Virus record (IMG/VR): IMGVR_UViG_3300025889_000517
Span: 1 to 32,790 of that record
Source of the DNA: a virus
Direction: 5' to 3' (one strand)
Length of the DNA stretch: 32,790 nt
In this document: one piece after another, positions 8,739 to 16,862 of the stretch
How positions within the stretch are numbered: the first letter of the stretch is position 1
Layout of the letters: the number at the start of each line of letters is the position of its first letter
Notes under the pieces: generated by a model
Seen by the model: only the letters and a program-made list of their open reading frames with translations
What the model was told of the DNA's origin: nothing
Databases searched by the model: none
Made by a program: the position numbers and the translations under genes

Positions 8739-9551
8739 ATGTCTCAAGAACAAGTAACAAAGAAACAAGAACCAAAGACCAATAATGCAGTAGCTGAAAA
8801 AGTTAATGCAGGTGCGTTATCTGTAAATATGTTTGAAGCAGATGCAAACCAAGGTGTGGAAAATCTAACTCATGAAGATTTAGCATTACCATTCCTAAAA
8901 ATACTAGGACAATTATCTCCAGAAGTTAATAAAAGAGATGGTAAATATGTTCAAGGTGCTGAACCCGGAATGATTTATAACTCTGTAACTGGAGAATTGT
9001 TTGATGGAGAAAAAGGAATTCAAGTCATTCCTTGTCATTACAAATTAGAATATATTGAATGGCAAGATAGAGGCGAAGGTTCTGGTGCTCCAGTAGCAAT
9101 TCACCCATCATCTAGTGATATACTAACTCAAACAAAAAGAGATGCCTCATACAAAGATAGATTACCTAATGGTAATTATATTGAAAAAACTGCAAGTCAT
9201 TTTGTAGTTGTTTTAGGTAATACTCCATCTACAGCTTTAATTGCCATGAAATCAACACAGTTAAAGATTAGTAGAAAATGGAATAGTATGATGGCAAGTA
9301 TTAAAATGAAAGGCAAAAACGGAATGTTCACTCCAGCATTCTTTAGTCACACATACAATTTGAGAACAACTCAGATGTCTAATGACAAAGGAACTTGGTT
9401 TGGATGGGAAGTTAGTAAAGTTGGTCCAGTAGAAGATGCTGCGATATACCAACAAGCTAGATCTTTTGCTGAAAGTATATCTAAAGGTGATGTCAAAGTT
9501 AAGCATGGTGAAAGTACAGATAGTACTAAATCAGAAGCTTCTCACTTTTAA
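8739..9551 (+). CDS. Putative single-stranded-DNA-binding-like protein
   Basis: A 270-residue protein after a strong AGGAGG site. Residues about 40-235 look like a single beta-rich domain (LALPFLKILGQLSPE, GIQVIPCHYKLEYIEW, SHFVVVLGNTPSTALIAMKST, TWFGWEVSKVGPVED). The C-terminal 35 residues are flexible, Ser-, Lys- and Glu-rich. Domain order, abundance-type ribosome binding site and position directly before the primase fit phage ssDNA-binding or recombination proteins. No diagnostic motif proves it. A GC hairpin after the stop codon may set its mRNA 3' end. Confidence 0.55.
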   Translation: MSQEQVTKKQEPKTNNAVAEKVNAGALSVNMFEADANQGVENLTHEDLALPFLKILGQLSPEVNKRDGKYVQGAEPGMIYNSVTGELFDGEKGIQVIPCHYKLEYIEWQDRGEGSGAPVAIHPSSSDILTQTKRDASYKDRLPNGNYIEKTASHFVVVLGNTPSTALIAMKSTQLKISRKWNSMMASIKMKGKNGMFTPAFFSHTYNLRTTQMSNDKGTWFGWEVSKVGPVEDAAIYQQARSFAESISKGDVKVKHGESTDSTKSEASHF

Positions 9552-9566
9552 TTTACCCAATATATC

Positions 9567-9586
9567 GTGGGCGAGTAATCGCCCAC
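9567..9586 (+). terminator. GC hairpin between SSB-like and primase genes
   Basis: GTGGGCGA GTAA TCGCCCAC is a perfect 8-bp hairpin 15 bases after the SSB-like stop codon and before the primase. There is no U-tract (ATAAACTAG follows), so partial termination, RNA end protection or differential expression of the operon are all possible. Its GUGGGC arm resembles other hairpins in the window. Confidence 0.55.
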
Positions 9587-9608
9587 ATAAACTAGAGACA
9601 GTTTAATA

Positions 9609-11255
9609 ATGGATAATAAAGAAAGAAAATTTATACAAACCTTTACAGGTTTACAAAGAGCATTTGGTACTGCAGATTTAACAAAATTATCAATTGATCC
9701 AAGTACAGGAAAAGCTAAACCAGTTTATGGTTGGTCTCATAATGAAATTACTGAAAAAGATTATTTAGATCATTTAAATGGTAGACAATCTATTGGTATT
9801 CAACCATGTGATGATAAAGGTATGGCAAAATTTGGTGCCATAGACATTGATGATAAACAACATAGTTATTCTAATTTTCCATATAAAAAATATTTAGATA
9901 TTATTGCTGAACATAAATTACCTGTTGTTCCAGTTAAATCTAAATCAGGTGGATTACATTTATATTTATTTGTTAAAGAACCAATTAGAGCTGTTGCAAT
10001 AAGAAATTTTTTAGAGGGATTATTATTTACTTTAAAACTTCCAACTAACATTGAAATATATCCTAAACAAACTGAATTAGGAAAAGACTCAGAAGGTAAA
10101 TGGAACATGGGTCAGTATATTAATTTACCTTATTATAATAAAACAGAAAGAGTTGCATTTAATTTAGATGGTACAACGTTTACATTTGATCAATTTATAG
10201 AAGTTATAGAAGCAAATACTTATAGTGCAGACGAATTAGAAGAGTTTACATTAGAGCATACAAGATCTTTATTAAATGGTGGTGGAGAAGAATTTAATGA
10301 TGGCCCACCTTGTCTTGCAATATTAACTAAAAATAAATTAAGAGATGGTAGAGATAGATTTTTATATAACTACATGGTGTTTGCTAAAAAGAAATATCCA
10401 GATGATTGGGAAAAAATGGTTATTGCAGCACCTGGTAAATATTTTGAACCTGGAGCAAACGGTGTAATCGATTGGACAGAAACTAAAACAAAACAAAAAT
10501 TAAAGTCTTGGGCTAGAGAAACTAAAGGACATACTTGTAATGAAGATCCAATACAACCAGTGTGTATGAAAGCAGAATGTAGAAAAAGAACTTATGGATA
10601 TTTATCAGATAAGAAGAGAGTCTTTCCAGCATTATCAGGATTACAAAAGATAACTTATGCTGAACCACAATATACATTCAATGTAACTTTATCAGATGGT
10701 CAAACTACAAAAGAAGTTAGAGCAAAAAATATAAAACAAATAATAGAATTAGATAATATAAGAGCAATCATTGGTGCAGCAGCTGATATGATTCCACCAA
10801 AAATAAAACAAAATGAATTTCAAGATATATTAGATAATTTATTTCCACCTAAATTAACAACACCACCACCTAAAGGTACTTCAGATGAAGAGTTATTAGA
10901 AGAGTATCTATCTAAATATTTACATGGACCTAAAGCTGGAACTTATGCAGCATTTAAAACAGGTGCTGTATTGATAGAAGGTAGTCATGCATATTTTGTT
11001 TATTCAAGTTTTTTTGATTCTTTAAAAAATAAAGAATGGAAGATGGATAGAAAAATAACTGCAGAACAAATGACAAAATTATTTGATGCAAAATTTGGTG
11101 TGAGTAAACGATTTCCAAAAAAAGATGGGGATACTAATTCTTATAATCCAATCAATGTGACTGTAGTATCATTAGATAAATTTCCAGAATTATTATCTGA
11201 TGAACAACCTAAACCTGAAATAGTTCAAAGTAAACCTAAGGAGCAAATATTCTAA
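9609..11255 (+). CDS. Archaeo-eukaryotic-type primase (TOTE-like AEP)
   Basis: A 548-residue protein with an N-terminal primase-polymerase domain. The catalytic acidic motif GAIDIDD (about residues 76-82), the SKSGGLHLYLFV nucleotide-binding motif (about 111-122) and the IEIYPKQT motif match the AEP primase fold as found in TOTE-type proteins. The middle region has cysteines (HTCNEDPIQPVCMKAECRKRTYG, split here by reading) suggesting a PriCT or zinc-binding module. The C-terminal part (about 430-540) has a WKMDRKITAEQM segment resembling primase-helicase accessory domains. It would prime synthesis for the family A polymerase downstream. The helicase gene that follows overlaps its stop codon. 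Confidence 0.8.
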   Translation: MDNKERKFIQTFTGLQRAFGTADLTKLSIDPSTGKAKPVYGWSHNEITEKDYLDHLNGRQSIGIQPCDDKGMAKFGAIDIDDKQHSYSNFPYKKYLDIIAEHKLPVVPVKSKSGGLHLYLFVKEPIRAVAIRNFLEGLLFTLKLPTNIEIYPKQTELGKDSEGKWNMGQYINLPYYNKTERVAFNLDGTTFTFDQFIEVIEANTYSADELEEFTLEHTRSLLNGGGEEFNDGPPCLAILTKNKLRDGRDRFLYNYMVFAKKKYPDDWEKMVIAAPGKYFEPGANGVIDWTETKTKQKLKSWARETKGHTCNEDPIQPVCMKAECRKRTYGYLSDKKRVFPALSGLQKITYAEPQYTFNVTLSDGQTTKEVRAKNIKQIIELDNIRAIIGAAADMIPPKIKQNEFQDILDNLFPPKLTTPPPKGTSDEELLEEYLSKYLHGPKAGTYAAFKTGAVLIEGSHAYFVYSSFFDSLKNKEWKMDRKITAEQMTKLFDAKFGVSKRFPKKDGDTNSYNPINVTVVSLDKFPELLSDEQPKPEIVQSKPKEQIF

Positions 11256-12730
11256 TGATTAAAAAAATATTTGGTCCTCCGGGTACAGGTAAAACAACTA
11301 CATTATTAAATTTAGTTGATGAATATATTAAAAAAGGAACAGATCTAAATAGAATAGGTTATTTTGCTTTTACTAGAAAAGCAGCTAATGAAGCTAGAGA
11401 TAGAATGTTAGAAAGAAATCCTGAATTAGATAAAAAAGATTTAAGATATTTTCAAACACTACATTCATTTGCTTTTCATACATTAGGTATGAGTGAAGAA
11501 TCTGTATTACAACCAGTACATTATGAACAAATAGGTAAGGAATTAAACCTAAGAGTTACAGATACTGGAGATGAGTCTGGTTATTTAAATTTTAATAGTG
11601 AGTATTTTAAACTTATTAATAAAGCAAAAGTAAAAAATATCTCTCCTGAAGAAGAATTTAATACAAATGAATGGAGTAATGAAATTGATTATGAAACTTT
11701 AGGACATATCTATTTAAATTATAATCATTTTAAAGGTGACAACCTTTATGATTTTAATGACATGATTACAAAGTTTGTAAATGAAAAAGAAAAATGTAAA
11801 GAGTTTGATGTAGTATTTATAGATGAAGCTCAAGATTTATCTCCAATACAATGGATGATGTTCGATGTATTAAAAGAAAAATCAAAAGATATTTATTTAG
11901 CTGGTGATGATGATCAAGCTATATTCGCCTGGGCTGGAGCTGATGTTAAGAGATTTTTAAATGAACCTGCAGAAGAAGTAGTATTACCATATTCAAATCG
12001 TGTACCAAAAAATATTCAAGAACTATCTAATGTTATTGTTAGTAGAATACAAACAAGAAAAGAAAAACAATACTTTGCAAAAAAAGGATCACCAGGAAAT
12101 GTAGAATTTATTTATAACATTGAACATATTGATTTAACAAAAGATAATTGGTTAATATTAACTAGAACTACTTATAGATCTGATGAGATATCAAAACAAT
12201 TAAGATCTAATAATTTATATTTTAAAGATAGATATGGTAAGAGTTATAATACAAGGCTATATAAAGCGATATTAAATTTTAGTGAGTTGTGTAAAGGCAA
12301 TATGATATCTTTAGCTGATGCAAAAGAATTACATGAGTTTTTACCAGACAATCCATTTTTTAAAATTAAAGACTCCAAAACATATTATAGCATGGATGAT
12401 TTTGGTTATGGTAAAGATGCTCTTTGGTATAATTTATTTACAAGAGCTGACCAGGAAGAATGTTTTTATATAAGAACAATGTTATCTAATGGTGATAAAT
12501 TATCACAACCACCAAGAATAGAAGTATCTACTATCCATGCAGCAAAAGGTGGTGAATGTGAAAATGTTATTTTAGTATTAGATAATGCTAGAAAAATTAG
12601 ACAATCTGTAGAAAATAATATTGATAAAGCAGATGAAGAACATAGAGTTTGGTATGTTGGCTCAACTAGAGCCAAAGAAAGCCTATACTTATTAAAACCA
12701 AAGAAGGAACGTTATGGTTATTCTTTGTAG
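11255..12730 (+). CDS. UvrD/PcrA-like superfamily 1 helicase
   Basis: A 491-residue SF1 helicase whose ATG overlaps the primase stop codon. Walker A is FGPPGTGKTTTLL (about residues 6-18), motif Ia is FAFTRKAANEARDRM, and Walker B is FIDEAQDLSPIQW (about 188-200). Motif III is GDDDQAIFAWAGAD, motif V is STIHAAKGGECENVIL, and motif VI is VWYVGSTRAKESLYLL. It is shorter than bacterial UvrD (about 720) because the 1B and 2B insertions are reduced. It is a likely 3'-5' replicative or recombination helicase working with the primase and polymerase of the same operon. Confidence 0.9.
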   Translation: MIKKIFGPPGTGKTTTLLNLVDEYIKKGTDLNRIGYFAFTRKAANEARDRMLERNPELDKKDLRYFQTLHSFAFHTLGMSEESVLQPVHYEQIGKELNLRVTDTGDESGYLNFNSEYFKLINKAKVKNISPEEEFNTNEWSNEIDYETLGHIYLNYNHFKGDNLYDFNDMITKFVNEKEKCKEFDVVFIDEAQDLSPIQWMMFDVLKEKSKDIYLAGDDDQAIFAWAGADVKRFLNEPAEEVVLPYSNRVPKNIQELSNVIVSRIQTRKEKQYFAKKGSPGNVEFIYNIEHIDLTKDNWLILTRTTYRSDEISKQLRSNNLYFKDRYGKSYNTRLYKAILNFSELCKGNMISLADAKELHEFLPDNPFFKIKDSKTYYSMDDFGYGKDALWYNLFTRADQEECFYIRTMLSNGDKLSQPPRIEVSTIHAAKGGECENVILVLDNARKIRQSVENNIDKADEEHRVWYVGSTRAKESLYLLKPKKERYGYSL

Positions 12731-12740
12731 TTTTAAACAG

Positions 12741-12858
12741 AACGGGAAAGAAGGACTGTCTCCATGGAGAGTGGTAGCTTCAAGTCTAACGGCGAAGTTG
12801 ATTCGGGACCTTCAATTCCCAGGTATTATGTTAGCCCCGTTAAATCAACAACTACCAC
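12741..12858 (+). ncRNA. Structured 5' leader with competing helices (candidate cis-regulatory RNA)
   Basis: The 146-base gap before the DUF3310 gene is less AT-rich than its surroundings and has several perfect complementarities: AACGGG (12741-12746) with CCCGTT (12836-12841); GTGGTAG (12771-12777) with CTACCAC (12852-12858); GTTGATT (12797-12803) with AATCAAC (12843-12849); CTAAC (12786-12790) with GTTAG (12830-12834). The first pairing crosses the second and third, so a pseudoknot or alternative folds are needed. The last arm ends 5 bases before the AAAGGAG ribosome binding site. A riboswitch-like or protein-bound leader is inferred; I recognise no known class. Confidence 0.5.
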
Positions 12859-12876
12859 ACAATAAAGGAGAAAACT

Positions 12877-13134
12877 ATGACAAATAAAAAAATGTTTGAG
12901 GAATTATTTCCACAAGATAAGCAGATAGGAGGAAATCACTACAAAGATTTTCACATTCAACCTTATGAATTTATTTCTAAGAATGACTTGTCATTCTTTC
13001 AAGGTAATGTAATAAAGTATGTGTGCCGTTATATGAATAAAAATGGCATAGAAGATTTAGAAAAAATAATTCATTATTGCGAATTAGAGAAAAAGAAATT
13101 GAAAGACATGGATCATGGCAAAAGAAAAAGGTAA
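12877..13134 (+). CDS. DUF3310 family phage protein
   Basis: An 85-residue protein with the DUF3310 signature: KQIGGNHYKDFHIQPYEFI, then FFQGNVIKYVCRY and GIEDLEKIIHYCELEKKK. The family is widespread in phages and sometimes labelled nucleotide kinase, a label without support in this sequence because no P-loop is present. It is preceded by AAAGGAG and a long structured leader, and overlaps the next gene by 20 bases. It lies between helicase and polymerase genes, so a replication or nucleotide-metabolism role is likely. Confidence 0.85.
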   Translation: MTNKKMFEELFPQDKQIGGNHYKDFHIQPYEFISKNDLSFFQGNVIKYVCRYMNKNGIEDLEKIIHYCELEKKKLKDMDHGKRKR

Positions 13135-13270
13135 AAAATACGACGGTGTATCAAGACCGACTAACGATGTTTATAAAAAACGTTGGGAGGAAATTTTTGG
13201 TAAAAAGCAACAAGAAGAATTAGATAAAGAAGATCAAGAATATCTAGATTCATTAAAGGAAAAAATATAA
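13115..13270 (+). CDS. Small basic-acidic hypothetical protein
   Basis: A 51-residue ORF (MAKEKGKKYDGVSRPTNDVY at the start) that overlaps the DUF3310 gene by 20 bases and the polymerase ATG by one base. The N-terminal half is basic with YDGVSRP and KRWEEIFGK, the C-terminal half acidic and helical. The precise overlaps at both ends support translation. Function unknown. Confidence 0.7.
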   Translation: MAKEKGKKYDGVSRPTNDVYKKRWEEIFGKKQQEELDKEDQEYLDSLKEKI

Positions 13271-15126
13271 TGAAAGTACCTATATTTACAGCACAAACAG
13301 AATGGATAGAACCGGAAGAGTTTCCTGACTTAAGATCATATGAAGAGATTGCAGTTGACTTAGAAACAAGAGATCCAAATTTAAAAACAATGGGATCTGG
13401 ATCCGTTATAGGTGAAGGTGAGGTTGTAGGTATTGCTGTAGCTGTAGCAGGTAGAAAATTTTATTTTCCAATTGCTCATGGATCGGGGAGCAACATGGAT
13501 AGAAAAAAAGTATTAGCATGGTTTGCTGATACTATGGCATCTCCTTCTATAAAAATATTTCATAATGCTATGTATGACGTATGTTGGATACGTAATTTAG
13601 GTATAAAAATCAATGGTTTAATAGTAGATACAATGATTGCAGCAAGTTTAATTGATGAAAATAGATTTGCATATTCTTTAAATGCACTGTCATGGGAATA
13701 TTTAGGTCATGGTAAAAATGAAGCTGCATTAAATGAAGAGGCAAAATCTAGAGGACTTGATCCAAAAGCAGATATGTGGAAGTTACCACCAATGTATGTT
13801 GGAGCTTATGCAGAAAAAGATGCTGAACTAACTTTAGACTTATGGCAAAAATTTAAAACAGAAATTATTCAACAAGATATTGAATCTATTTTTAATTTAG
13901 AAACAGACTTATTTCCTTGTCTAGTTGATATGAGATTTAAAGGAGTAAGAGTAGATGGAGAACGGGCTCTATCATTAAAAACACAATTACAGCAGCAAGA
14001 AGAAAAGTTATTGCATGAAGTAAAAACTGAAACAGGAATAGATCCTCAAATTTGGGCTGCAAGAAGTATTGCAAAAGTTTTTGATAAACTTGGTTTAGAA
14101 TATTCAAGAACTGAAAAATCACAGGCACCTTCTTTTACTAAAAATTTTCTTTCTGAACATAGTCATCCTTTGGTTCAGAAAATAGCACAAGCTAGAGAAA
14201 TTAACAAGGCTCATACAACTTTTATTGATACTATTTTAAGGTTTGAACATAAAGGTAGAATTCACGCTGAGATAAATCAGATAAGATCCGATGCTGGTGG
14301 TACTGTAACAGGAAGGTTTAGTTATAACAATCCTAACTTACAGCAACTACCAGCAAGGAACAAGGATCTTGGACCTATGATAAGATCATTATTTTTACCA
14401 GAAGAAAATTGTACCTGGGGTTGTTTTGACTATTCACAACAAGAACCAAGGCTAGTGGTACACTATGCAGCACTACATAAATTTCCATCTGTATATGATG
14501 TTGTTGATGCATATAATGATAATACGAATACAGACTTCCACCAAACGGTTGCAGAAATGGCTGAGATACCAAGGTCACAAGCGAAAACAATTAACTTAGG
14601 ATTGTTTTATGGTATGGGTAAAACAAAACTGCAAGCAGAGTTAGGTGTAACAAAAGAAAAAGCAGATGAATTATTTAATCAATATCATGCAAAAGTACCT
14701 TTTGTTAAACAACTAATGAACAGTGCATCTAACAGAGCTCAAGCTCAAGGACAAATAAGAACGTTGCTAGGTAGATTATGTAGGTTTCATTTATGGGAAC
14801 CAAATATGTTTGGTATGCATAAAGCTATGACACATGAAGATGCACTCAAGGAACACGGACCAGGAATTAAAAGAGCTTATACTTACAAAGCTTTAAATAA
14901 ATTAATTCAAGGTAGTGCTGCAGACATGACTAAAAAAGCTATGATTGATTTATACAAAGAAGGAATAGTAGCTCATATACAAATTCATGATGAATTAGAT
15001 TTATCTGTAGAATCAAAAGAACATGCAGATAAAATTATTGAAATTATGGAAAATGCTGTTAAGCTAGAAGTACCCAATAAAGTTGATTATGAATCAGGTG
15101 AAAACTGGGGAGATATATATGGATGA
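13270..15126 (+). CDS. Family A DNA polymerase with 3'-5' exonuclease
   Basis: A 618-residue replicative polymerase, shorter than T7 gp5 (704). The exonuclease domain has all motifs: Exo I VDLET (Asp30, Glu32), Exo II HNAMYDV (Asp103) and Exo III YAEKDAELT (Asp184). The polymerase domain has GGTVTGRFSYNNPNLQQLPA, motif A FDYSQQEPR (Asp387), the O-helix QAKTINLGLFYGMGK (motif B), and motif C IQIHDELDL (about 572-577). The O-helix position often discussed as a replication-mode marker is Leu (NLGLFYG). There is no 5'-3' exonuclease domain. It should be the main phage replicase, served by the primase and helicase upstream. Confidence 0.95.
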   Translation: MKVPIFTAQTEWIEPEEFPDLRSYEEIAVDLETRDPNLKTMGSGSVIGEGEVVGIAVAVAGRKFYFPIAHGSGSNMDRKKVLAWFADTMASPSIKIFHNAMYDVCWIRNLGIKINGLIVDTMIAASLIDENRFAYSLNALSWEYLGHGKNEAALNEEAKSRGLDPKADMWKLPPMYVGAYAEKDAELTLDLWQKFKTEIIQQDIESIFNLETDLFPCLVDMRFKGVRVDGERALSLKTQLQQQEEKLLHEVKTETGIDPQIWAARSIAKVFDKLGLEYSRTEKSQAPSFTKNFLSEHSHPLVQKIAQAREINKAHTTFIDTILRFEHKGRIHAEINQIRSDAGGTVTGRFSYNNPNLQQLPARNKDLGPMIRSLFLPEENCTWGCFDYSQQEPRLVVHYAALHKFPSVYDVVDAYNDNTNTDFHQTVAEMAEIPRSQAKTINLGLFYGMGKTKLQAELGVTKEKADELFNQYHAKVPFVKQLMNSASNRAQAQGQIRTLLGRLCRFHLWEPNMFGMHKAMTHEDALKEHGPGIKRAYTYKALNKLIQGSAADMTKKAMIDLYKEGIVAHIQIHDELDLSVESKEHADKIIEIMENAVKLEVPNKVDYESGENWGDIYG

Positions 15127-15147
15127 TGATAATATAAGGATAAAAAT

Positions 15148-15795
15148 ATGGCCTACCTTAACGCGAATATACCACCTATTTACTGCAAAATTCGTACCGA
15201 ATATTTGTATGATATGGACATGGATAAAAAAGGAGAGCAAGATTGCGTTATATTCGGTTTGGTATCTATATCGGGACGTGCTCTCTTATTTAACATCATG
15301 CTACCCAATGGTGCGTGCTTTTGGCGTTTGCCTATCTCAGCGTTTTTCCAAAAATCGTATGACCGAGCCAATGTGCCGGATATGCAGGCGCACGAACTCC
15401 AACTGTGGAACTGTTTCAGTTATTGGCCTAGTGTTACTTGCTTTGATTGGTTGGCTGGTATAGACGGCAAATATCTAGGAAAAGATAAAAAATTCTATCA
15501 TGGACAATATCTTTTTACAGTTGACTGGGCACATCCAGAGACTAATATACTTAACACAGAACATTCTGAAATTCCTCAAGAGCACAAGTGTGCACATATA
15601 TTGGCTCTTAATAACGGGAATTATGCAGCTCAGCCTAATAATCGCATTCTGTGGCATGTTAATTCATACACTACTGATAACAGCTGGCCTGACTATAAAG
15701 TACAAAACACAGTCTGGGATGTTGAAACTTCGGACTGGGTTACAGAAGATTCTGATAAAATGTTCTATCAAATAGAACCAAAGGAGGACAAATGA
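15148..15795 (+). CDS. Conserved hypothetical protein, aromatic-rich
   Basis: A 215-residue protein preceded by AAGGA. It is rich in Trp, Tyr and Phe, with segments CVIFGLVSISGRALLFNIML, FWRLPISAFFQK, HELQLWNCFSYWPSVTCFDW and NNRILWHVNSYTTDNSWPDY. The first 330 bases use noticeably more G and C at third positions than its neighbours and the remainder. Beta-rich and probably soluble. I know similar sequences only as uncharacterised marine phage proteins. It ends in a 4-base overlap with the next small gene. Confidence 0.75.
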   Translation: MAYLNANIPPIYCKIRTEYLYDMDMDKKGEQDCVIFGLVSISGRALLFNIMLPNGACFWRLPISAFFQKSYDRANVPDMQAHELQLWNCFSYWPSVTCFDWLAGIDGKYLGKDKKFYHGQYLFTVDWAHPETNILNTEHSEIPQEHKCAHILALNNGNYAAQPNNRILWHVNSYTTDNSWPDYKVQNTVWDVETSDWVTEDSDKMFYQIEPKEDK

Positions 15796-15959
15796 GGGAT
15801 ACAAAAACAATTGAAACGTTCTTAAAAAATAAAGAACAAAAAGAAAAACAAATGAATTTGTTTAAAAATTTAAAAAAAGAAGTTGAAACTGGAGCTAATG
15901 GTACACAAAAATACGTAATAAAAGAAGGTCCAAATAAAGGTAAGGTGGCCAGTAAATGA
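15792..15959 (+). CDS. Small lysine-rich hypothetical protein
   Basis: A 55-residue ORF starting in an ATGA overlap with the previous gene after AAGGAGG. Residues 1-32 are a charged helix (KNKEQKEKQMNLFKNLKKE). The C-terminus reads KYVIKEGPNKGKVASK. The strong ribosome binding site and the overlaps at both ends support it. Function unknown. Confidence 0.65.
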   Translation: MRDTKTIETFLKNKEQKEKQMNLFKNLKKEVETGANGTQKYVIKEGPNKGKVASK

Positions 15960-16105
15960 TTGATAAATTTTTATATAATTTTTTTTCTTATATTGATAAT
16001 ATTTTTTCATTAATAGAAAAATATGCTATTAAGTTAACTGAATATTGTTGGCATAAAAGAGTAAAACTTTTAAACAAGAAGAGAAAAAATGCTAAGAAAA
16101 TGTAA
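15956..16105 (+). CDS. Small hypothetical protein with hydrophobic N-terminus
   Basis: A 49-residue ORF overlapping the preceding stop codon (ATGA) and the next gene by 17 bases. Residues 2-27 are aromatic and hydrophobic (FLYNFFSYIDNIFSLIEKYA), the rest strongly basic (HKRVKLLNKKRKNAKK). A peripheral membrane peptide is possible. Support rests on the chain of overlapping genes. Confidence 0.45.
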   Translation: MIDKFLYNFFSYIDNIFSLIEKYAIKLTEYCWHKRVKLLNKKRKNAKKM

Positions 16106-16265
16106 AACATGTGATCATTCTTGTCATTGTTATGGACAAGGATATAATTTAAATACAAATAAATGTGACAATTGTATTTGTGATGCATGCACATGCAAAA
16201 ATATATATGTAAAAACACCTAGTAAAAAATCTTGGTGGCAAAAAATTAAAGGTTGGTTATTTTAA
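16089..16265 (+). CDS. Cysteine-rich small zinc-binding-type protein
   Basis: A 58-residue protein with nine cysteines and two histidines in the first 37 residues: CKTCDHSCHC, then CDNCICDACTC. CxxC pairs suggest one or two zinc sites. The C-terminus is basic and Trp-rich (KKSWWQKIKGWLF), amphipathic and possibly membrane-binding. AAGAAGAGA precedes the ATG. It overlaps genes on both sides. Function unknown. Confidence 0.65.
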   Translation: MLRKCKTCDHSCHCYGQGYNLNTNKCDNCICDACTCKNIYVKTPSKKSWWQKIKGWLF

Positions 16266-16354
16266 TGGAGTACGCCAGGATGGATTACAGATTTACAGCA
16301 ATATTAATTATATTAATGTGCCTTATGGCATTTTTTGGAGGACCAGTAAGATGA
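16265..16354 (+). CDS. Tiny membrane peptide
   Basis: A 29-residue ORF whose ATG overlaps the previous stop codon by one base and whose stop overlaps the next ATG. After a short N-terminus it is one membrane segment (FTAILIILMCLMAFFGG). Position a few hundred bases before the lysis cassette makes a small holin-like or regulatory peptide possible. Evidence is limited to hydrophobicity and the overlap pattern. Confidence 0.5.
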   Translation: MEYARMDYRFTAILIILMCLMAFFGGPVR

Positions 16355-16488
16355 TAAAAAAATGTAAACAATGTGAAAAAGAATTTCAATCAAAAGACGA
16401 CCTAGACATTTTCTGTAGTCAAGATTGTAAAGAAGAAGCATTAGCAGAATTAGACTCAGATTCTGATGAGTGTCTATCATGTCAATAA
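16351..16488 (+). CDS. Small zinc-finger-type protein
   Basis: A 45-residue protein after TTTGGAGGA. It has a treble-clef-like pattern: CKQCEKEFQSKDDLDIFCSQ then DCKEEA, a motif typical of short zinc-binding proteins (CxxC, 14 residues, CxxxC). A C-terminal CLSC pair follows an acidic stretch. DNA or protein binding is inferred. It overlaps both neighbours. Confidence 0.65.
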   Translation: MIKKCKQCEKEFQSKDDLDIFCSQDCKEEALAELDSDSDECLSCQ

Positions 16489-16862
16489 AAATCAACGAGA
16501 ACACCAGTATCGGTCTTCCGTTAAGGAACTTAATTGGTCTGATCGCAGCCATAATTGTCGGAGCATGGTTTGCTTTCGGTGTTATCGAAAGACTTAATAA
16601 ACTAGAAACTAAAAATCAGTTGTTTGAAAAAGATTTATTAGAGGCTAGTGTTCAAAAACCAATTGACCAGGAGCAGTTCATGATCCTAGAATGGCAGGCA
16701 ACACAAATAGAGAAGATGCAAAAAATGTTAGAAGAAAATGTACACACAGGTGTAATGTTAGATTCTCATGAAAAAGAAATTGAGAAATTAAAAAAAGATA
16801 TTGAAAAATTAAAGGATGCAACAAGAGATATCAAGTTTGCAAATGGTAATGGGGGACATTAA
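16479..16862 (+). CDS. Membrane-anchored coiled-coil protein, lysis cassette
   Basis: A 127-residue protein from the ATG at 16479; a GTG at 16470 would add three residues. Residues about 15-38 form one membrane segment (LRNLIGLIAAIIVGAWFAFG). The rest is a long charged coiled coil (VIERLNKLETK, EKEIEKLKKDIEKLKDATRD). N-in topology with a periplasmic coiled coil resembles an inner-membrane spanin or a pinholin-type partner. It is two genes before the endolysin. The exact lysis role is inferred. Confidence 0.65.
   Translation: MSIKINENTSIGLPLRNLIGLIAAIIVGAWFAFGVIERLNKLETKNQLFEKDLLEASVQKPIDQEQFMILEWQATQIEKMQKMLEENVHTGVMLDSHEKEIEKLKKDIEKLKDATRDIKFANGNGGH

Noticed and set aside
12750-12825. tRNA-like pattern (AGTGGTAGC and TTCAATTCCC segments)
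   Set aside because: No 7-bp acceptor stem or proper anticodon arm can be built around it, and the T-arm stem fails.
15083-15463. 126-residue plus-strand open frame over the end of the polymerase gene
   Set aside because: It overlaps two well-supported genes in another frame and lacks protein-like conservation features.
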